A model generated the notes under the pieces. The model was not told the DNA's origin, made no database searches, and was given only the letters and a program-made list of their open reading frames with translations. From an uncultured Thermomicrobia bacterium (lineage in GTDB: Bacteria; Chloroflexota; Chloroflexia; Thermomicrobiales; JALYUS01): a stretch of DNA of 46,837 nucleotides. The translations under genes were made by a program, and so were the position numbers. Location of the stretch: contig CALBSO010000049.1 of the NCBI GenBank assembly GCA_937968015.1, forward strand, positions 1-46,837. The letters run 5' to 3'. Each line of letters begins with the position of its first letter. The first letter of the stretch is position 1. Of this stretch, positions 39,450-46,837 are shown piece by piece.

Positions 39450-41291
39450 ATGAGCACGGAGCGACATTGGAGCCGGGAGCCGGGGCGGTGGGAACCGGCC
39501 TTCACACCGGCGGCGCTCGCGATGATCCCGACGAATGCGACGCCGCGGCCGTCGCCGGATGGGCGGATGGTCGCGTACAGCCGGGGATACGACGGGCGCG
39601 TAGATTTGATGGTCGTGCCCGTGGCGAGTGGGATGCCGGTGCAACTGAGCGACGAACCGGCGATGCAGGGGCCGGACCCAAGCCAGCGGCAGGCATCAAG
39701 CATCGCCTGGACGCCGGACAGCAGGATGATCCTCTTCGCCTCCCGCAAGGATGGCAAACTCTTCGTCGTGTCCGCGAGTGGCGGCAAGGCGCGGCAGGTT
39801 GACGAGGGGCCGGGCAACCATCATTCGCCGAGCGTCTCGCCGGATGGCACGCGCGTCGCCTATGTCGCCGAACGCGGCGAGGATGTGGACATCTTCATCG
39901 CCGCGCTCGACGGCGCATGGACGCGTAAGGTGAGCCGGGGCGACGAATACGTGCTGGAGCCGAAATGGTCGCCGGACGGCACGCACCTGCTCTGGTGCCA
40001 GTGGCCGCACTACGATATGCCGTGGGACGAACTGGCGATTGTCGTCGCGGACGCGGAGGGGAACGGCGCGAAGGTCATCGCGGGCGGCAATCGGGTGACG
40101 AATAACTATCCGGTCTGGTCGCCGGACGGGCAGCGGATCGCCTTCATCTCCGACCGCGACAGCGACTTCGGCAATCTCTGGATAATGAACGCCGACGGCA
40201 GCGGCGCGGAACGGCTCGTCCACGAATCGAACCAGCACGGTTCACCCGCGTGGTCGCCGGACGGGAGGCGGATCGCCTACACGCGCAACGACGACGGTGA
40301 TGTGCAGGTCTGCATCTGGGAAAATGGCGCAACGCGCCAACTGACATCATCGCCCGGCGTGCATGACAATGTCGCGTGGCCGGACGCGGATCATCTCGTG
40401 TATGCCTTCAGCAGCCCCATCCTGCCAGTGGACATCTACGTCCATGCGGTGGACGGCTCGCTCCGGCGGCCGCTGACGCAGAGCGCGACGGGTGGCATCC
40501 TCGGTGGCGACCTCATCATGCCGGAGCACGTCCAGTGGACGAGCCGCGACGGCTTGCCGATCCACGGCCAACTGATCACGCCGCGCGAAACCATCCCCGG
40601 CGACCATCCGCTCGTCGTCTCGATCCACGGCGGCCCCGTTGGGCAGACGCTCTCCAACTGGATGCCGCAGGTGCAGTACATGACGCAGCGTGGCTGGATC
40701 GTCCTGCAGCCGAACTACCGGGGCAGCAAGGGGTATGGTCGCGCCTTCATGGAGAAACTCTACGGCGATTGGGGTGGTGGCGACCTCGACGATTACATTA
40801 CCGGCGCGGAAATGGTGATCGGGCAGGGGCTGGCGAACCCGCGCAAGGTCGTCGCGATGGGCGGCTCGGCAGGCGGCTATAGTACGCTGATCTGCATGAC
40901 CAAAGCGCCCGATTTCTTCCGTGCGGGCGTCTGCCGCTTCGGCGTCGCCGACCTCAGCACCTTCACGGACAAGACGTGGATTTTCGAGCGGCATTACATG
41001 GCGAAACTGATGGGCGCGCCGAGCCGGAACAGCGACCTCTATGTCGCGCGTAGCCCGATCCATCACGTCGCCAATGTCAAAGAACCCCTCCTCATCCTGC
41101 AAGGCGAGGAGGACATCGTCTGTCACCCCAGCCAGATGAATAGCATGGTGGACGCCCTCCGCAAGGCGGGCAAAGACGTGGAATACCACACCTATCCCGG
41201 CGAGGGCCACGGCTGGCGCAAAGTCTCCACGATGATTGACGATGCCCACCGCACCGACGACTTCCTCATCCGCAAGGTGCTGAACCGGTAA
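39450..41291 (+). CDS. S9 family peptidase (acylaminoacyl-peptidase/oligopeptidase type)
   Basis: The 613-aa product has an N-terminal seven-bladed propeller with repeated SPDG motifs (about 25-345, TolB/WD40-like). The C-terminal alpha/beta hydrolase has Ser473 in GGSAGGY, Asp555 in GEEDIVCHPSQM and His587 in GEGHGW. The double-Glu motif of DPP IV is not visible, so an oligopeptidase or acylaminoacyl-peptidase is more likely. No signal peptide is seen. A strong GGAGGGGAGG site precedes the ATG. It is distinct from the DPP IV-type enzyme at 24098. Confidence 0.94.
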   Translation: MSTERHWSREPGRWEPAFTPAALAMIPTNATPRPSPDGRMVAYSRGYDGRVDLMVVPVASGMPVQLSDEPAMQGPDPSQRQASSIAWTPDSRMILFASRKDGKLFVVSASGGKARQVDEGPGNHHSPSVSPDGTRVAYVAERGEDVDIFIAALDGAWTRKVSRGDEYVLEPKWSPDGTHLLWCQWPHYDMPWDELAIVVADAEGNGAKVIAGGNRVTNNYPVWSPDGQRIAFISDRDSDFGNLWIMNADGSGAERLVHESNQHGSPAWSPDGRRIAYTRNDDGDVQVCIWENGATRQLTSSPGVHDNVAWPDADHLVYAFSSPILPVDIYVHAVDGSLRRPLTQSATGGILGGDLIMPEHVQWTSRDGLPIHGQLITPRETIPGDHPLVVSIHGGPVGQTLSNWMPQVQYMTQRGWIVLQPNYRGSKGYGRAFMEKLYGDWGGGDLDDYITGAEMVIGQGLANPRKVVAMGGSAGGYSTLICMTKAPDFFRAGVCRFGVADLSTFTDKTWIFERHYMAKLMGAPSRNSDLYVARSPIHHVANVKEPLLILQGEEDIVCHPSQMNSMVDALRKAGKDVEYHTYPGEGHGWRKVSTMIDDAHRTDDFLIRKVLNR

Positions 41292-41305
41292 GGGAAACCG
41301 TATGA

Positions 41306-41418
41306 ACCACAGAGACACCGAGAGCACAGAGAACGGGAGGGGAGGATTCCGTGTGGGGCGAAAGACTTTCTTTCTCTCAGCCCCTTTTCTCTCTTTGTGT
41401 CCTCTGTGTCTCTGTGGC
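41306..41418. repeat. Inverted repeat, family D (ACCACAGAGACAC)
   Basis: The left arm starts ACCACAGAGACACCGAGAGC (41307-41333). The right arm (41390-41418) ends CTCTGTGTCTCTGTGGC, giving about 28 bp of inverted similarity around a 56-bp centre. It fills the gap between the S9 peptidase and the WYL regulator. This type of ACAGAGACACAGAG repeat is common between genes in several bacterial phyla. Confidence 0.8.
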
Positions 41419-41430
41419 TAGAGGATTTTC

Positions 41431-42387
41431 ATGAATAGGACGGATCGGCTGCTGGCAATTGTGCTGGAGTTGCAGCGGGCAGGGAAGCGGCGCGCGGAGG
41501 ATTTGGCCGCGACGTTCGAGACGAGCAAGCGGACAATTTATCGGGATATGGAGGCGCTCTCGGAGGCGGGCGTGCCGATCGTCGCGGTACCGGGGCAGGG
41601 GTACGCGCTGATGGCGGGATATTTCCTGCCGCCGCTCTCGTTCCGCACTGATGAGGCGACGATGCTCCTGCTGGGCAGCGATGTGATGGCGCAGCAGTTC
41701 GACGCGCAGTACCGCGCGGCGGCGCAGTCCGCGGCGGCGAAGATCGAGGGCGTGCTGCCGGAGAAGATGCGCGACGAGGTCCGGTATCTGCAAGAGAGCA
41801 TCCGCCTCTTCGCGCCCGGCGATCCGGCGGAGCATGAGAGACTGCTGCACCTACGCCGGGCGCTCCTCGACCGCCGGACGGTCCGGTTCCGCTATACGGC
41901 GCGCAATCCAAGCGACACGCAGCCCCCGGCCTATCGGGAGATTGATCCGTACGCCCTCATCCATGTTTCCGGCGCCTGGCACGTCTCCGGATACGATCAT
42001 CTGCGGCACGACCTCCGCAACTTTCGCCTCGACCGGATCGAAGACCTCGCCTCGCTTGACCGCACCTTCGTTCGACCACCGACCTTCACGACGCGGCAAC
42101 GACCGCCGGATACGGGCAGGAATATCGTCGTGCGCGCGCTCTTCGATCGCGAGACGGCGCGCTGGGTGCGCGAATCCCGCTCGTTCTATGCCGTCGCGGA
42201 AGAAGACACAGCAGATGGGCTACTCGTGACACTCACCGTGCGGCAGGAGCGCGATCTCCTGTCATGGCTCCTCGGTTGGGGCAGTCATGTTCGCGTCCTC
42301 GAACCGGAGTCGCTACAGCGGCTCGTCATGCAGGAGGCAGAGGGCTTATTGAAGAACAATTCCCCTTCCCTTTCGCTACTGACATAA
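41431..42387 (+). CDS. WYL-domain (YafY/DeoR-type HTH) transcriptional regulator
   Basis: The 318-aa protein has an N-terminal helix-turn-helix (1-60: RTDRLLAIVLELQRAGKRRAEDLAATFETSKRTIYRDMEAL). A WYL domain follows (about 140-225: LHLRRALLDRRTVRFRYTAR, EIDPYALIHVSGAWHVSGYD, LRNFRLDRIEDL) and then a WCX C-terminal extension. WYL regulators sense ligands or nucleic acids and often control neighbouring genes. The next gene, a VOC protein 84 bp downstream, is a likely partner. AGAGGA lies just before the ATG. Confidence 0.93.
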   Translation: MNRTDRLLAIVLELQRAGKRRAEDLAATFETSKRTIYRDMEALSEAGVPIVAVPGQGYALMAGYFLPPLSFRTDEATMLLLGSDVMAQQFDAQYRAAAQSAAAKIEGVLPEKMRDEVRYLQESIRLFAPGDPAEHERLLHLRRALLDRRTVRFRYTARNPSDTQPPAYREIDPYALIHVSGAWHVSGYDHLRHDLRNFRLDRIEDLASLDRTFVRPPTFTTRQRPPDTGRNIVVRALFDRETARWVRESRSFYAVAEEDTADGLLVTLTVRQERDLLSWLLGWGSHVRVLEPESLQRLVMQEAEGLLKNNSPSLSLLT

Positions 42388-42471
42388 TGGTGTCACAGCC
42401 GGACGGTATGGTGTAGGGGAAGGTAGCGACCACCGGGGTTGCCGCCGCAATTCCCACCAGGAGGTTTGCGA

Positions 42472-42831
42472 ATGAGCGCCACACCGTCCCTCTCCTTTGT
42501 CCTGTTGCACGTCGCCGATATTGACGCCGCGTTCCGCTACTGCACGGAGCAACTCGGGTTTGTGCCTGTTCCCGAGCAGAACGGGCCAACGTTCCGCATG
42601 TTCGCTCCGAGAGAAGGAGGCATCCCCTTTAGCATTGCCACCGCGCCGGACCCGTCCAGAGTCGGTGAAGTTGAACTGTACTTCTACACCCAGGAACTCG
42701 AAAATCTGCGCGCCACCTTGCTGGATAGGGGCGTGGAAGCGGGGCCGATCCAGTCTCCCCCATTCGGTGACATCTTCACGGTACCCGCGCCGGATGGCGT
42801 GCCGCTGACGATGATGCGGCCCGCAGCGTAA
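42472..42831 (+). CDS. VOC (glyoxalase/bleomycin-resistance) superfamily protein
   Basis: The 119-aa protein has two beta-alpha-beta-beta-beta modules: LSFVLLHVADIDAAFRYCTEQLGFVPV and VELYFYTQELENLRATLLDRGV, closing with PPFGDIFTVPAPDGVPLTM. It lies after the WYL regulator; VOC proteins next to YafY-type regulators are common. AGGAGG is 8 nt before the ATG at 42472, and an in-frame upstream start at 42439 would span this site. The function may be metal-dependent isomerisation, ring cleavage or antibiotic binding. Confidence 0.9.
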   Translation: MSATPSLSFVLLHVADIDAAFRYCTEQLGFVPVPEQNGPTFRMFAPREGGIPFSIATAPDPSRVGEVELYFYTQELENLRATLLDRGVEAGPIQSPPFGDIFTVPAPDGVPLTMMRPAA

Positions 42832-42845
42832 AGCCTCACCCTCAG

Positions 42846-42873
42846 CCCCCTCTCCACCGCGATGGAGAGGGGG
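42846..42873. repeat. Palindromic repeat, family A
   Basis: Perfect 11-bp arms CCCCCTCTCCA / TGGAGAGGGGG around CCGCGA, 14 bp after the VOC stop. There is no T-run, though it may still slow or stabilise the transcript end. Confidence 0.8.
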
Positions 42874-42960
42874 AGATACGGTGTTCTGCTCCGTACGACG
42901 ATGCGCGCTCGGAGGCAATCGCCCGCGGTTACGCTGTATTAGAGCACATATCGTATTGGT

Positions 42961-43014
42961 GGTGGCGGGCTTTAGCCTGCCACAGCAAGGAACGGCAGGC
43001 TAAAGCCCGCCACC
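42961..43014. repeat. Family-B perfect 21-bp inverted repeat
   Basis: The arms 42961-42981 (starting GGTGGCGGGCTTTAGCC) and 42994-43014 are perfectly complementary, with a 12-nt loop. It is the cleanest member of the family seen also at 24024, 26265 and 26899. Confidence 0.9.
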
Positions 43015-43082
43015 ATCGGCTCAATGCTTCTGCAAAACGCTGTGGGGTAGGACTACTGGGCGCACGATCTCCGCGCGTTCGC

Positions 43083-43111
43083 TTGAAAGTGTTGGCAGTC
43101 GCGCCTATCAT
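43083..43111 (+). promoter_or_regulatory. Sigma70-type promoter of the small membrane protein gene
   Basis: TTGAAA (43083-43088), 17 bp, TATCAT (43106-43111). The start point would be near 43118. This argues against translation starting at the GTG/ATG at 43118/43121 and for the ATG at 43169. Confidence 0.65.
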
Positions 43112-43168
43112 CCGGGGGTGATGTCGCGCGATAACCGGAACCGGACACCGGAAGGGATAGAAACGCGA

Positions 43169-43366
43169 ATGCGCGGGAATAGCCAGGCACGGTTGCTCCA
43201 ACTCAGCGGGTGGTTGCTCGTGGTCGTCGGCATGCTGCTGCCGACCGTCTTTATCGTGGCGGCGCCACGCTTCCTCATTCTCATGCTGCCATTGGCATGC
43301 ATCCTCCTCGTCCTCGGTCTGGTGCTCGTTTCCGGCCGCTGGCCGTCCGGGCGGGACATCACCTGA
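43169..43366 (+). CDS. Small two-helix membrane protein
   Basis: The 65-aa product has a basic N-terminus (MRGNSQARLLQL) followed by two adjacent hydrophobic segments (GWLLVVVGMLLPTVFIVAA and ILMLPLACILLVLGLVLV) and a short polar tail. I do not recognise the family. The longer form starting at 43118/43121 would be leaderless if the promoter call is right, so I prefer 43169, which has AAGGGA about 11 nt upstream. Confidence 0.5.
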   Translation: MRGNSQARLLQLSGWLLVVVGMLLPTVFIVAAPRFLILMLPLACILLVLGLVLVSGRWPSGRDIT

Positions 43367-43367
43367 G

Positions 43368-43395
43368 TTGCGTCCATCGCGCCGTCTGGTACGAT
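43368..43395 (+). promoter_or_regulatory. Possible promoter of the LLM oxidoreductase gene
   Basis: TTGCGT (43368-43373), 16 bp, TACGAT (43390-43395), about 40 bp before the ATG at 43436. The match is moderate. Confidence 0.4.
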
Positions 43396-43435
43396 GACCG
43401 CCGCGTTTGCACTGGCATCACGAACGGAGGCGGTC

Positions 43436-44362
43436 ATGACGGAGAGCGCGACGGGGCGACGAATGAAACTCGGTGTGATGCCCTCGCTCGGTGAGGGCTC
43501 CTTTGATGGCAGAACACCCCGCTACGCCGATATTCAGGCGATGGCGCAGACAGCGGAGCAAATCGGTCTCGATTCCTTCTGGCTGGCGGATCACCTCATC
43601 TATCGTTACCCGGAGAAGGATGAGAACGGCTGTTGGGAGGTCTTCACCTTCATGAGCGCCGTCGCGGCGGTCACGTCGCGGATCACGATTGGCCCGCTCG
43701 TCGCCTGCACCTCCTTCCGCAATCCGGCCTTGCTCGCCAAGATGGCGGATGCCCTCGACGAGATCTCGGGCGGGCGGTTTATCCTCGGCCTCGGCTGCGG
43801 CTGGCACGAACCGGAGTATGACGCCTTCGGCTATCCCTTCGACCATCGCGTCGGGCGGTTCGAGGAGGCGATGGCGATCATCGCGCCGCTCCTGCGTGAG
43901 GGGCGCGTGGACTTCCACGGCAAGTACTATGACGCGACGAACAGCGTCCTCCTGCCGCGCGGCCCGTCCCCGACCGGCCCGAAACTCTGGATCGGCTCGA
44001 AAGCGCCCCGCATGCTCGAACTGACCGCGCGGTACGCGGACGCCTGGAACACCGTTTGGCACATTGACCCGGCGGTTATCCTCGAGCGCTACGCTCCTCT
44101 GAAGGACGCATGCGCCGCCATTGGGCGGGATCTCTCAACGCTCGAACTGACGGCGGGCACCTTTGTCAGCCTGCCGGAACCAGGCAAGGAGAGCGAAGAT
44201 GACGGCAAGTCCATCACCGGCACGCCTGTACAAATCGCCGAAAAGTTGCAGGCGTTCGCGGCGATCGGCGTCACACACCTGATCGTCATCCTCCGCCCGT
44301 CCACGACTCCCGCCCACATTGAGCGGTTCGCGCGCGTTGTGGAGATCATGGATCGGGGCTGA
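43436..44362 (+). CDS. LLM-class (luciferase-like) flavin-dependent oxidoreductase
   Basis: The 308-aa TIM-barrel protein reads LGVMPSLGEGSF at the start. It then has LDSFWLADHLIYRYPEKDENG, ITIGPLVACTSFRNPALLAKMADALDEISGGRFILGLGCGW and a C-terminal GVTHLIVILRPSTT. This is the F420/FMN-dependent LLM pattern with the glycine-rich GLGCGWHEPEY loop. The start at 43436 is chosen for GGAGG 5 nt upstream; an earlier in-frame ATG at 43394 lies in the promoter region. It is separated from the convergent MMPL gene by the perfect 50-bp palindrome. Confidence 0.93.
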   Translation: MTESATGRRMKLGVMPSLGEGSFDGRTPRYADIQAMAQTAEQIGLDSFWLADHLIYRYPEKDENGCWEVFTFMSAVAAVTSRITIGPLVACTSFRNPALLAKMADALDEISGGRFILGLGCGWHEPEYDAFGYPFDHRVGRFEEAMAIIAPLLREGRVDFHGKYYDATNSVLLPRGPSPTGPKLWIGSKAPRMLELTARYADAWNTVWHIDPAVILERYAPLKDACAAIGRDLSTLELTAGTFVSLPEPGKESEDDGKSITGTPVQIAEKLQAFAAIGVTHLIVILRPSTTPAHIERFARVVEIMDRG

Positions 44363-44367
44363 ACTCC

Positions 44368-44421
44368 CCTCACCCCCTGCCCCTCTCCATCGCGATGGAG
44401 AGGGGCAGGGGGTGAGGTTTT
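44368..44421. terminator. Perfect 50-bp palindrome followed by TTTT (family A), probable bidirectional terminator
   Basis: The 25-bp arms (44368-44392 and 44393-44417) are perfectly complementary with no spacer; the centre is CCATCGCGATGG. Four T (44418-44421) follow on the plus strand, 6 bp after the LLM stop. On the minus strand it lies directly behind the MMPL gene, so it can end both convergent transcripts. Confidence 0.75.
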
Positions 44422-46546
44422 ACCCTTCGTTCCCCACCCCCGCCAGAACGTCCGACTCCGCCGCATGGCGATCACGGTCGCGGTTCGCGAGGTTGCTCGG
44501 CCACCACATGTGCGAGCCGACATCGAGCGTCAGCGCCGGGACGAGGATCGAGCGGACAATCAGCGTATCGAGCAAGACCCCGAAGGCGACGACAAAGCCA
44601 ACCTCGGTGAGGGTCACGAGTGGCAGGACCGCGAGGACCGAGAACGTGCCGGCGAGCACCATGCCCGCTGAAGTAATCACTCCTCCCGTTACCGCCAATC
44701 CCTTGAGCATGCCGCGCCGCGTGCCGAGGTGCGTGGATTCCTCCCGCACCCGTGCCATCAGGAAGATGTTGTAGTCAATGCCCAGCGCGACGAGGAAGAT
44801 GAAGCCGTACAGCGGGAGCGACGCATCCTCACCCGCGAAATGGAAGACCTTGTCAAAAACGACAACACTGATGCCGAGTGACGCGGCGAACGAAAGAATG
44901 ACTGTGAGGATGAGGATAATCGGTGCGACGATCGCCCGGAGCAGCAAGCCGAGAATGATGAGGACCACGAGGAGAACGAGTGGCAGGATCACTTTGTTGT
45001 CACGGCTGGACGCGCGGTTCACATCGAGGTTGATGGCGTCGTTCCCGCCGACGAGCGCGTCCGGCCCCGCCGCCGCCTTCAGCCCCGCGCGCAATTGGTC
45101 TATCGCATCGTACGATGCGCCGCTATCGGGAGCGGATTTCAGCGTCAGATCGAACCGGGCGAGGTCGCCGGCCGTCTCTATCGGGCCGACGAGCGCGACA
45201 TCGGCATTCGCCTGTGCCGCCGCGCGCGCCGCTTCCACATTTGTGGCAGGCCGCACGATGATGTTCGTCGGTGAACCGGCGCCAGACGGGTAACTCTGCG
45301 CGATCAGTTGCAATCCAATCACCGAATCAGGTTTCGCGCGGAAACCGTTCGCCTGCGTCAGGCTGTTGTTTGTGTCCACGAGGCCAATCGCCATCACACC
45401 AAGCAGAACGACAGTCGCGATCCAGACGAGGCGGGGCCGCCGCGCGATCCAGCCGCCGATGCGCGCCCAGAGGCCCGATTCCTCGTGCGGCGCGGAGCCG
45501 TAGCGGGGAATGAACGGCCAGAAGACGCCCCGCCCGAAAATGACAAGGAGCGCGGGGAGGAGCGTGAGCATCGCGATCAGGGTCAGGACGATGCCAATCG
45601 CGCTCACTGGCCCCAGCCCCTTGTTGCTGTTCAGTTCCGCGACCAGCAGGCAAAGCAGGCTGATCGTCACCGTCGCGCCGGAAGCGGCAATCGCCGGACC
45701 CGCGCGACGGAGGGCAAAGGCCATCGCCTCGTGGCGATCTTCGTGATTGCGCAATTCTTCGCGATACCGCGCGATGAGCAGGAGGGCGTAGTCTGTGCCC
45801 GCGCCGAAGATCAATACCGTCAGGATGCCGGCGCTGAGACCATTGACGGTCAACCCGGCCCGTGCGACGCCATAGACGGCCGCTGAGGTGATCTGATTCG
45901 CCAGGCCGACGGAGATCAACGGCAGTAGCCAGAGGAATGGGCTTCGGTAGGTGAGGAGGAGGAGAATCGTGACAATACCGACCGTGGCGAGCAGCAGTTT
46001 GGAGTTGATGTCCCCGAAGACCGCATTCGCGTCAACCGCGAAGCCCGCCGGCCCGGTCACCTTGACATCGAGGCCGGTCTCTCCGCTACTGACGATCTCC
46101 CGGAGTGCCTTGACCGCCGCGATCAGCCGATTCGAGTCCGGGTTTTCCTGAAATGGCACGCTGTAGAGTATCGCCTTCCCGTCTTGCGAGGGGATCGGCG
46201 GGGAGGGCGGTAATGAGAGGTCAAGGCGCCGCGCGATGATCGCGTCGTGATCCGCGGTCGCTTTTGCGCGGTCCGCGTCGGTCAGCCCGGTCGCGCGGCG
46301 GTAGATGACGATCGCGGGTGCGGTCTGACCGGAGGGAAACTGCTTCTCGAGGTCGAGGACCTTCGTGGATTCCGCCTTGCCCGGCAGATAACTGGAGGCC
46401 TCGTTCGATTCGGCGGACATGAGTTTGCTGGCGAACGGCACCGCAACGACGAGGATGATTACCCAGAAGAGTAGGACGAGCCATTTGGTGCGCCGACCGG
46501 ATGCGAGCGTCAGGATTGCATTCAATGCACCTCTCTCCTTCTCCAT
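44420..46546 (-). CDS. MMPL-family (RND-type) membrane transporter
   Basis: The 708-aa protein has about 12 membrane segments in two halves. Each half carries the MMPL signature: GTDYALLLIARYREE in the first and GIDYNIFLMARVREE in the second, with large extracytoplasmic loops between helices 1-2 and 7-8. It probably exports lipids or other hydrophobic molecules using the proton gradient. The start at 46546 abuts the stop of a short upstream reading frame (TGAATG). A TTG seven codons later has a better AGGAGAGAGG site and may be the real start (46525). The last 30 residues are polar and acidic. Confidence 0.94.
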   Translation of the reverse strand: MEKERGALNAILTLASGRRTKWLVLLFWVIILVVAVPFASKLMSAESNEASSYLPGKAESTKVLDLEKQFPSGQTAPAIVIYRRATGLTDADRAKATADHDAIIARRLDLSLPPSPPIPSQDGKAILYSVPFQENPDSNRLIAAVKALREIVSSGETGLDVKVTGPAGFAVDANAVFGDINSKLLLATVGIVTILLLLTYRSPFLWLLPLISVGLANQITSAAVYGVARAGLTVNGLSAGILTVLIFGAGTDYALLLIARYREELRNHEDRHEAMAFALRRAGPAIAASGATVTISLLCLLVAELNSNKGLGPVSAIGIVLTLIAMLTLLPALLVIFGRGVFWPFIPRYGSAPHEESGLWARIGGWIARRPRLVWIATVVLLGVMAIGLVDTNNSLTQANGFRAKPDSVIGLQLIAQSYPSGAGSPTNIIVRPATNVEAARAAAQANADVALVGPIETAGDLARFDLTLKSAPDSGASYDAIDQLRAGLKAAAGPDALVGGNDAINLDVNRASSRDNKVILPLVLLVVLIILGLLLRAIVAPIILILTVILSFAASLGISVVVFDKVFHFAGEDASLPLYGFIFLVALGIDYNIFLMARVREESTHLGTRRGMLKGLAVTGGVITSAGMVLAGTFSVLAVLPLVTLTEVGFVVAFGVLLDTLIVRSILVPALTLDVGSHMWWPSNLANRDRDRHAAESDVLAGVGNEG

Positions 46547-46657
46547 TCATCCCGTGTCATCCAGGGATTGATACCACAGCGTGTACGCCGCTCGTGACAT
46601 GCCGCGCCGGTGTCGGTACCACGCACGGCAGAGGCGAAAGCCGTCCGCGAGCGGCAT
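46547..46657 (-). CDS. Possible 36-aa upstream reading frame
   Basis: The frame MPLADGFRLCRAWYRHRRG... ends DDTG, with its TGA directly against the ATG of the MMPL gene. This would give translational coupling if it is expressed. The nearest GGAGGGG is 13 nt upstream of the ATG, which is too far for a good site. It may be chance. Confidence 0.2.
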   Translation of the reverse strand: MPLADGFRLCRAWYRHRRGMSRAAYTLWYQSLDDTG

Positions 46658-46837
46658 GAGCGATCTTTGACCCCTCCGTTGCTTGTGCGATTCATCACAA
46701 GCCTCCGGTATCATCGGGTAGGACCGGGCGCTGCCGCTACCTTCGGAAGGACAAGATGCCCCTGTCCTTTCGGACAGTCTGTTAAGTAGGTGCTGGTAAG
46801 TTCGCACGCTTGGTGTACGCCTTGCGCGGACGGCTAT
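46658..46837. other. Right-edge intergenic region
   Basis: No supported gene. It contains a 7-bp hairpin GCTTGTG/CACAAGC (46681-46702), CCTTCGGAAGG (46739-46749) and a CTGTCC/GGACAG hairpin near 46767-46782. The second hairpin overlaps a nine-codon plus-strand frame MPLSFRTVC that follows GGAAGGAC. A gene may begin beyond the edge on the plus strand. Confidence 0.35.

Overview
This 46.8 kb window is GC-rich chromosomal DNA with dense, mostly catabolic gene content. Twin-arginine lipoprotein binding proteins, several creatininase-family hydrolases, amidohydrolases, S9 peptidases, LLM flavoenzymes and many small palindromic intergenic repeats suggest a soil or compost bacterium of the Chloroflexota, perhaps close to Thermomicrobia. 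That placement is an inference from gene families; no phylogenetic marker except one tRNA is present.

Region 1 (1-9.6 kb) looks like a regulated catabolic locus. An IclR-type regulator (4793-5587) sits between a leftward set (two enolase-superfamily enzymes, a creatininase, an N,N-dimethylformamidase beta-like protein) and a rightward set (RraA/HMG-aldolase-like protein, metal-dependent amidohydrolase, second creatininase, MFS transporter). Three good sigma70-type promoters in this region each carry, at or just after the -10 box, a copy of the same 19-bp element (GAAAC-N3-KTTCCA core). They lie before the formamidase-like gene, the second enolase-superfamily gene and the IclR gene itself. I read these as IclR operators, so the locus is probably one small regulon for an amide- or lactam-containing acid; the substrate is unknown.

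Region 2 (9.7-26.3 kb) is rich in amide-bond chemistry: a CocE/NonD serine hydrolase, an MlrC-like metalloprotease, a peptide-type ABC importer (DppB, DppC, two family-5 binding proteins, no ATPase in the window), a penicillin-acylase Ntn hydrolase, a third creatininase, a dihydropyrimidinase-like amidohydrolase and a DPP IV-type S9 peptidase.

Region 3 (26.3-34.9 kb) holds a two-gene GMC dehydrogenase (FAD subunit plus subunit-3-like protein) and an aryl-CoA cluster: aryl-CoA ligase, LLM flavoenzyme, fused FAD monooxygenase/old-yellow-enzyme reductase, crotonase-fold enzyme, and a divergent RidA protein. The fused enzyme together with RidA fits a 2-aminobenzoyl-CoA-type aerobic hybrid pathway better than salicylyl-CoA to gentisate. 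Next to RidA, on the opposite strand, is a near-consensus promoter followed by about 100 nt that can fold into a closed multi-helix RNA ending in a U-run: a candidate new small RNA or leader.

Region 4 (35.2-46.8 kb) has a DedA-type membrane protein with an extra C-terminal membrane half, a Gfo/Idh/MocA oxidoreductase, a tRNA-Arg(CCG) with its own promoter flanked by two small ORFs, a PIG-L deacetylase, a second S9 peptidase, a WYL regulator with a VOC protein, a small membrane protein, a second LLM flavoenzyme and an MMPL transporter.

Four families of short repeats are scattered between genes: GGAGAGGGG palindromes (one a perfect 50-bp palindrome), GGTGGCGGGCTTTAGCC hairpins, ACCACAGAGACAC inverted repeats and 7-bp tandem repeats. 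The 7-bp repeats run into the 3' ends of at least three genes and encode their last residues.
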